Below are positions 5,415-9,030 of a stretch of DNA of 9,030 nt, piece by piece. Position 1 is the stretch's first letter. Each line of letters opens with the position of its first letter. The notes below the pieces were generated by a model that worked only from the letters and a program-made list of their open reading frames with translations, was not told the DNA's origin and made no database searches. The stretch is from an uncultured Acetobacteraceae bacterium (lineage in GTDB: Bacteria > Pseudomonadota > Alphaproteobacteria > Acetobacterales > Acetobacteraceae). The DNA is taken from NCBI GenBank assembly GCA_937930165.1, contig CALGVL010000340.1, positions 1-9,030 of the forward strand. The letters run 5' to 3'. The position numbers and the translations under genes are program-made.

Positions 5415-6122
5415 ATAGTATACTGCATTCTTTTGATCCTTGGCATTCTTTCCCTCCCCTCCCCCCTCCGTGCCGAACCCGCTTCCCTGGCAGGCCCCAG
5501 CCTGAGCGGCGCCACCCCGGCCCGCGCCGCTCTCCAGGGCCGGCTGGAAGCCGGCGACTGGTGGGTATTGGGCGAAATCCCCGGTGCCGCCCCTACCGCC
5601 GAGCCGACCATGCATGGCCGCCTTACCGCCGGGCGCCGCGCCGCCCAACGCTTCTGCGCGGCCGGTAGCTGGTGCGAGGCCATCGCCCTCACTGTCACCC
5701 CGGTACTGCGCCTGGTGCTGGATGCGCCGGGCAGCGGCCCGGCGCCTGCGCCACAGGCCGGCCTGGGATTGATGGAGGAACTGGCTTGGCCGTTCCAGCC
5801 CGGGCTGCAGCTTTCCGCCGCCGCTGGCCTGGGGAACCGGGTCGGGCTCGACCTGCCGCTTCACCCGGCCGGCGGTCCGGAGCTGATGGTGAAACTCTCC
5901 GCGGGGGTCGGTGCCGAACTTGACCGTTTCGGCGGCCCGCCGGTCAACCTGCGCCTTGCCGTCAACGCCACCGCACCGATCGCCGGGACGGAGGCTGCGG
6001 TGGGAGCGGAGGACTGCTCCCTGCAACTGCAGGTCGAGGCCAAGGGTGGTGCGCCCTTCCATGTCAGCGCGCCATGTGGCGCCAAGGGACGGCTCGGCTT
6101 CGGCTTCCGGGCGACCTTCTGA
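5406..6122 (+). CDS. Unrecognised secreted protein with four cysteines in the mature part
   Basis: I do not recognise a family. The 238-residue product has a clear signal peptide: MREIVYCILLILGILSLPSP followed by LRA, with cleavage expected after residue 23. The mature part is rich in Gly, Ala, Pro and Leu. It has a WW pair at 52-53 and cysteines at 84, 90, 204 and 224, which could form two disulfides in the periplasm. The second half alternates polar and hydrophobic residues (LQLSAAAGLGNRVGLDLPLH, then MVKLSAGVGAEL, then NLRLAVNATAPI) and ends GFGFRATF with a terminal Phe. That suggests a beta-rich, possibly outer-membrane-associated protein; this is inference. The signal-peptide codons include ATA, GTA, TTG, CTT and ATT, unlike the GC-rich rest. 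The start is supported by the signal peptide, not by a ribosome site. Codon bias downstream is that of a real gene. Confidence 0.7.
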   Translation: MREIVYCILLILGILSLPSPLRAEPASLAGPSLSGATPARAALQGRLEAGDWWVLGEIPGAAPTAEPTMHGRLTAGRRAAQRFCAAGSWCEAIALTVTPVLRLVLDAPGSGPAPAPQAGLGLMEELAWPFQPGLQLSAAAGLGNRVGLDLPLHPAGGPELMVKLSAGVGAELDRFGGPPVNLRLAVNATAPIAGTEAAVGAEDCSLQLQVEAKGGAPFHVSAPCGAKGRLGFGFRATF

Positions 6123-6151
6123 GGCCAGATTTGCTGCAGCGCACAAAAGAT

Positions 6152-6164
6152 GCTGCATTGCAGC
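6152..6164 (+). promoter_or_regulatory. PhaR-like palindrome upstream of the esterase
   Basis: GCTGCATTGCAGC at 6152-6164 is an exact palindrome around one T. Its core CTGC-ATT-GCAG fits the CTGC-N3/4-GCAG sites described for the polyhydroxyalkanoate repressor PhaR in related alphaproteobacteria. A second partial element, GCTGCAGC, lies at 6133-6140. The site is 42 bp before the esterase start, a plausible operator position. A close match occurs before the next gene, at 7395-7405. Confidence 0.45.
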
Positions 6165-6205
6165 GGAACCGATGCTGCCCGCTCGCGCTTGGGGCAGGCC
6201 GGGCA

Positions 6206-7312
6206 ATGAGGAGATCCAGCTTGGCCCGCCACCATACCAGCCTTGCCGAATTGGCCCGCCTCCAGGCCCGCATGGCCGCGGCCCGCACCGCCCGCCGCCC
6301 CGCGGAGGCGGCGCCGCATCTCACCGAGGTGACCGGCTTCGGCACCAATCCCGGCGGGTTGCGCATGCTGCGCTTCGTGCCGCCGGACCTGCCGGCCGGG
6401 GCGCCGCTGGTTGTGCTGCTGCATGGCTGCACCCAGACTGCCGCCGGCTATGACCTTGGCACCGGCTGGTCGGACCTCGCCCGCCGTCACGGCTTCGCCT
6501 TGCTGCTGCCGGAGCAGCGCCAGGCCAACAACCCCAACCTCTGCTTCAATTGGTTCCAGCCGGCGGATACCACCCGCGATGCCGGCGAGGCGCTGTCCAT
6601 CCGGCAGATGATCGCGCGCATGCTCCGGGACCACCGGCTGGATGCGCGGCGGGTCTGCGTCACCGGCCTCTCGGCCGGGGGCGCCATGGCCTCGGTGATG
6701 CTGGCGACCTATCCGGAGGTCTTCGCCGCCGGCGCGATCATCGCCGGCCTGCCCTATGGCGCCGCGGCCAGCATGCAGGAAGCCTTCGAGGCCATGGCGA
6801 CCGGCCGGCCGCGCCCGGCCCGGGCCTGGGGCGAGCTGGTCCGCGCCGCCTCCCCGCATCGCGGGCCATGGCCGCGCATCTCCATCTGGCAGGGAGAGGC
6901 CGATGCCACCGTGCGGCCGGTGAATGCCGAGCAGATCCTGCGGCAATGGACCGATCTGCACGGCCTGGCCGCGCCCTCGCGGCTGGAGCCGACGCGGGCA
7001 GGGAGCCACCGCCGACGCAGCTGGCGCGATGCCGAGGGCCGGGTGCTGGTGGAGATGCACAGCATCGCCGGCCTCGCGCATGGCGTGCCGATCCATCCGG
7101 GCGAGGGCGAAGGACGCGGCGGCAGGGCCGGCCCCTTCATCCTGGATGCCGGCATCTCCTCCACCCATGCGATCGCCGAATTCTTCGGGCTCCTCCCCGC
7201 TCTCCCCAACCGGCCAGAACCCGCAGCACGGACCGGGAGCGCGGGCGAGCCGCAGGATACCGAGGGGATCATCCGGCGGGCCCTGCGGATGGCGGGGCTG
7301 CTCAAGCCTTGA
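6206..7312 (+). CDS. PHB depolymerase family esterase (LpqC-type alpha/beta hydrolase)
   Basis: The 368-residue serine esterase has the alpha/beta-hydrolase fold. After a basic N-terminal helix (residues 1-35) come a lead strand and the oxyanion motif LLHGCTQT (71-78). The segment ANNPNLCFNWFQPADTTRDA at 107-126 is typical of the PHB-depolymerase/LpqC family. The nucleophile is Ser156 in GLSAG, with likely Asp233 (WQGEADATV) and His292 (GLAHG). The C-terminal IIRRALRMAGLL recurs in the family. No signal peptide is seen, so an intracellular role is likely; short polyester oligomers or acyl esters are possible substrates, and the family also includes feruloyl-esterase-like members. The open frame reaches 6074, overlapping the previous gene. 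The ATG at 6206 is preferred, with a weak GGGGCAGG about 7 bases upstream. It lies 83 bp after the secreted-protein gene and 108 bp before the phasin-like gene. Confidence 0.9.
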   Translation: MRRSSLARHHTSLAELARLQARMAAARTARRPAEAAPHLTEVTGFGTNPGGLRMLRFVPPDLPAGAPLVVLLHGCTQTAAGYDLGTGWSDLARRHGFALLLPEQRQANNPNLCFNWFQPADTTRDAGEALSIRQMIARMLRDHRLDARRVCVTGLSAGGAMASVMLATYPEVFAAGAIIAGLPYGAAASMQEAFEAMATGRPRPARAWGELVRAASPHRGPWPRISIWQGEADATVRPVNAEQILRQWTDLHGLAAPSRLEPTRAGSHRRRSWRDAEGRVLVEMHSIAGLAHGVPIHPGEGEGRGGRAGPFILDAGISSTHAIAEFFGLLPALPNRPEPAARTGSAGEPQDTEGIIRRALRMAGLLKP

Positions 7313-7333
7313 TCGGACGCGGCGCCTCACGAT

Positions 7334-7350
7334 CGCGGCACCGGGCCGCG
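7334..7350 (+). terminator. Possible GC-rich stem-loop after the esterase
   Basis: CGCGGC (7334-7339) pairs exactly with GCCGCG (7345-7350) around a 5-nt loop, 21 bases past the esterase stop. It is followed by GTGGGGTTGT rather than a clean T-run. It may weaken read-through into the phasin-like gene. Confidence 0.3.
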
Positions 7351-7394
7351 GTGGGGTTGTAGCGCCATGTTGCGGCGCACCATGGTGTGACCGA

Positions 7395-7405
7395 CCGCAT
7401 TGCAG
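7395..7405 (+). promoter_or_regulatory. Near copy of the PhaR-like motif before the phasin-like gene
   Basis: CCGCATTGCAG at 7395-7405 matches CTGCATTGCAG at 6153-6163 in 10 of 11 positions, including nine identical consecutive bases. It lies 15 bp before the ATG at 7421 and overlaps the AGGAG ribosome site (7404-7408), a position where a bound repressor would block expression. The mismatch breaks the outer CTGC half-site. Confidence 0.35.
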
Positions 7406-7420
7406 GAGATGACACCGATT

Positions 7421-7912
7421 ATGGACCCCAGCTTCAGAACCAATCCGATGTTGAGCTTCTGGCTGAGCAGCGCCAATGCCTGGGCCGGTGCGCTGCGCGG
7501 CTTCTGGATGGCCGAATGGCAGCGGCAGCAGGCCGCCTTCCTAACCCAGGCCGCGCGCCAGGCGACGCTGTTCTGGACCGGCGGCCTTCCCCGGGCGGAA
7601 GCCCGCGACGCCGCCGCGGCACCCCCCACGCCCGCGCCCGCAGCCGTGCCGCCCGGCACGCCCCTGGCCGCCCTGAGGGTGATCGAAGGCCAGCCTGGCA
7701 CGCCGCCGGAGGCGGGGCCTGACCTCAAGGCCCCCGCCCCTGCCCCCAGCGCCCTGATCGCCACTGCGGACGACGTGCCGGAACCCAAACCGGCCGCCCG
7801 GCCCGCGCCGGAGCCGGAGCCGGAGGCCAGGCCGAAGGGCAGCCGCGCCCTCGCCTCCCGCGCGGAGCGTCGCAGCGGCGGGCGCTCGCCCGGCAAGCGC
7901 CGGCCGCACTGA
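7421..7912 (+). CDS. Phasin-like Ala/Pro-rich protein with basic tail
   Basis: The 163-residue protein has three visible parts. Residues 10-54 form a predicted amphipathic helix rich in Trp and Phe (MLSFWLSSANAWAGALRGFW, then MAEWQRQQAAFLTQAARQ). This resembles the surface-binding helix of phasins, which coat polyhydroxyalkanoate granules. Residues 65-138 are an Ala/Pro/Glu linker with EPKPAARPAPEPEPEARPK-type repeats. Residues 139-163 are Arg/Lys-rich (RAERRSGGRSPGKRR), similar in character to DNA-binding tails of PhaF/PhaM-type granule proteins. I do not recognise a named family with certainty, so phasin-like is inference from composition and from the neighbouring PHB-depolymerase-family esterase. 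The ATG at 7421 has AGGAG 12 bases upstream, a long spacing; ATG 7409 and TTG 7400 are in-frame alternatives. The gene is followed by the Mfd-like gene 97 bp on. Confidence 0.6.
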   Translation: MDPSFRTNPMLSFWLSSANAWAGALRGFWMAEWQRQQAAFLTQAARQATLFWTGGLPRAEARDAAAAPPTPAPAAVPPGTPLAALRVIEGQPGTPPEAGPDLKAPAPAPSALIATADDVPEPKPAARPAPEPEPEARPKGSRALASRAERRSGGRSPGKRRPH

Positions 7913-8009
7913 CGGAACGCCCGCGCGCGACGTTGCAACCCCGGCGCCGCTCCAGCGTCGGGCTTCCCGCCCGCCAGCCAGGCGGAATTGCGGAGAGCAG
8001 AGCCACCCC

Positions 8010-9030
8010 ATGATCGAAGCCGAACCGGAGGGCCTGCTCGCCGCCCGGCTGGTCGAGCGCGCCGAGGCGGCCGGTCCTTCCGGCCTGATCTTCGTTGCCC
8101 GCGGCGAGACCCGCGCCGCCCGCCTGGCCCGCGCCGCACGGGCCCTGGCCCCCGCGACGATGGAGGTGCTGCACCTGCCCGGCTGGGATTGCCTGCCCTA
8201 TGACCGGGTCTCGCCGTCCTGCGCGATCATGGGGCGGCGGCTCAGCCTGCTGGACCGGCTCGGCCGGCCGGCGCGGGGAGCGCGGCTGCTGATCGCCTCC
8301 GTCGAGGCCGCGACCCAGCGCCTGCCGCGCGATGCCGCCAGGGCGGATCTGCATTTCGCGCCGGGTGAGCCCCTGGACCCGGAGGCGCTGCGGCAGGCGC
8401 TGCTGCGCTTCGGCTACATCCTTGACGAACGGGTGGACGCGCCGGGCGAGGCGGCGATCCATGGCAGCGTCGCCGACCTCTTCCCCGCCACGGAGGAAGG
8501 TGCCAGCGCTTGGCGAATCCGGCATGAGGAAGGCCGGATCACCGGGATCAGCCGCTATGACGTGCTGACCCAGCGCAGCCTGGAGGAGGCGCCCTCCCTC
8601 ACCCTGCTCCCCGCCTCCGAGCTGGTGCTGCCGGAAGGCAAGGCGATGGAGGAAAGGCCGCCGGGCCTGGAGCATGCGCTGCCCGCATTCGGCACGGCGC
8701 TGGTTCCGCCCATGGGACTGCTGCCCGAGGCCGCGATCCTGCTCGATGCCGAGACCGAGGCGACGCGCGAGCAGCGCCTGGCGGAGGTGGAGGAAGCCTT
8801 CCGTACCCGCATCGCGCTGCGCCCCTCCCTGCCCGGCGGCCCGCCCGTGCCGCCGCCGGCGGAACTCTATTTGGACGATGCGGCCTGGAAAGCGGCACTG
8901 CACGGGCGGCAGGTGGAGACGGCAGAGAATGGGGAGGACGCCCCCACGCCGCCCCGCTTCGCCGGTGAAGCGGATCCGGACGCCGCCTTCCTCTCCTTCC
9001 TGGAGGAGGAGACCGGCCAGGGCCGGCGGG
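8010..9030 (+). CDS. Mfd-family transcription-repair coupling factor-like protein, N-terminal part (cut by window edge)
   Basis: The first 340 residues match the UvrB-like N-terminal module of Mfd. They include HLPGWDCLPYDRVSPSCAIM (55-74), a G-x-R-L-L-I-A-S-V-E-A strand with TQRLP (about 90-106), LLRFGY (131-136), GEAAIHGSVADLFP (146-159) and DVLTQRSLEE (184-193), then LLPASEL and GLEHALP (219-225). In Mfd this region docks UvrA and holds the protein autoinhibited; the RNA-polymerase-binding and helicase domains would lie beyond the window. The sequence is divergent. His151 stands where Arg is usual (RG-x-x-D-[LV]-[FY]-P), and the F-x-D-E-[IV] strand is replaced by IRHEEGRITGI. It could be canonical Mfd or a Mfd-like helicase paralogue, so no symbol is given. 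GGAG at 7992-7995 is 14 bases before the ATG, so the start is only moderately supported. Confidence 0.82.
   Translation, partial: MIEAEPEGLLAARLVERAEAAGPSGLIFVARGETRAARLARAARALAPATMEVLHLPGWDCLPYDRVSPSCAIMGRRLSLLDRLGRPARGARLLIASVEAATQRLPRDAARADLHFAPGEPLDPEALRQALLRFGYILDERVDAPGEAAIHGSVADLFPATEEGASAWRIRHEEGRITGISRYDVLTQRSLEEAPSLTLLPASELVLPEGKAMEERPPGLEHALPAFGTALVPPMGLLPEAAILLDAETEATREQRLAEVEEAFRTRIALRPSLPGGPPVPPPAELYLDDAAWKAALHGRQVETAENGEDAPTPPRFAGEADPDAAFLSFLEEETGQGRR

Noticed and set aside
5400..7330. Long minus-strand frames (268 and 489 codons) opposite the secreted protein and the esterase
   Set aside because: They are low-complexity Gly/Arg/Ala products with no domain, opposite genes with intact signal peptide and catalytic motifs.
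7914..7934. GGAAC followed by CGTT upstream of the Mfd-like gene, as an EcfG promoter
   Set aside because: The spacer is 12 nt rather than 16-17, so the elements are not correctly placed.
7932..7939. GTTGCAAC palindrome between the phasin-like and Mfd-like genes as an operator
   Set aside because: It is a single 8-bp palindrome with no partner or repeat nearby, expected by chance.
7725..8903. 392-codon minus-strand frame opposite the phasin-like and Mfd-like genes
   Set aside because: It is a shadow of the Mfd-like gene, whose plus-strand translation carries recognisable family motifs.
1..9030. CRISPR array, transposon ends, phage genes, toxin-antitoxin or defence system
   Set aside because: No regularly spaced repeats, transposase or integrase motifs, or defence domains are visible; codon use is uniform and shows no sign of a transferred island.

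Overview
The window is very GC-rich, with strong G/C preference at third codon positions, and every recognisable gene is bacterial. The gene content points to an alphaproteobacterium, most likely Acetobacteraceae (Roseomonas-like): an orphan Bug-type solute-binding protein, DUF3072, an alphaproteobacterial-style SLT protein with a G-C-[MV]-Q-V-N motif, and a PHB-depolymerase-family esterase beside a phasin-like protein. The family-level placement is inference from style and content, not a database match.

Layout. 1-239 (-) is the N-terminal part of a LysR-type regulator, running off the left edge and divergent from 351-902 (+), an FMN-binding pyridoxamine-phosphate-oxidase-family protein. The 111 bp between them carries paired operator-like repeats. 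917-1720 (-) is a short-chain dehydrogenase, convergent with the previous gene. 1887-2093 (+) is a 68-residue lipoprotein, and 2109-2531 (-) a stand-alone receiver domain. 2532-2913 is a gene-poor gap with inverted repeats. 2914-3828 (-) is an exported SLT-type lytic transglycosylase. 3979-4974 (+) is a Bug/TctC periplasmic binding protein with no membrane partner in view. 4993-5241 (-) is DUF3072. 5406-6122 (+) is an unrecognised secreted protein with four cysteines in its mature part. 6206-7312 (+) is a PHB-depolymerase-family esterase, 7421-7912 (+) a phasin-like Ala/Pro-rich protein with a basic tail, and 8010-9030 (+) the N-terminal part of an Mfd-family protein running off the right edge.

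How the genes relate. Most of the window is a series of short, independently transcribed units in divergent or convergent pairs, not one long operon. The best candidate for a functional module is 6206-7912. The esterase and the phasin-like gene are adjacent and co-directional, and each is preceded by a nearly identical 11-base motif (CTGCATTGCAG and CCGCATTGCAG). That motif has the form described for the polyhydroxyalkanoate regulator PhaR (CTGC-N3/4-GCAG). This suggests a small carbon-storage-granule unit under shared control.

Other regulatory structure includes three helically phased TTGCCRCA repeats in the divergent region at 5242-5405, a hairpin whose loop holds the start codon of the secreted-protein gene, and a near-consensus general-stress (EcfG-type) promoter before DUF3072. 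I see no CRISPR array, tRNA, rRNA, insertion sequence, prophage or defence system. Nothing here is strong evidence of a wholly new biological system.
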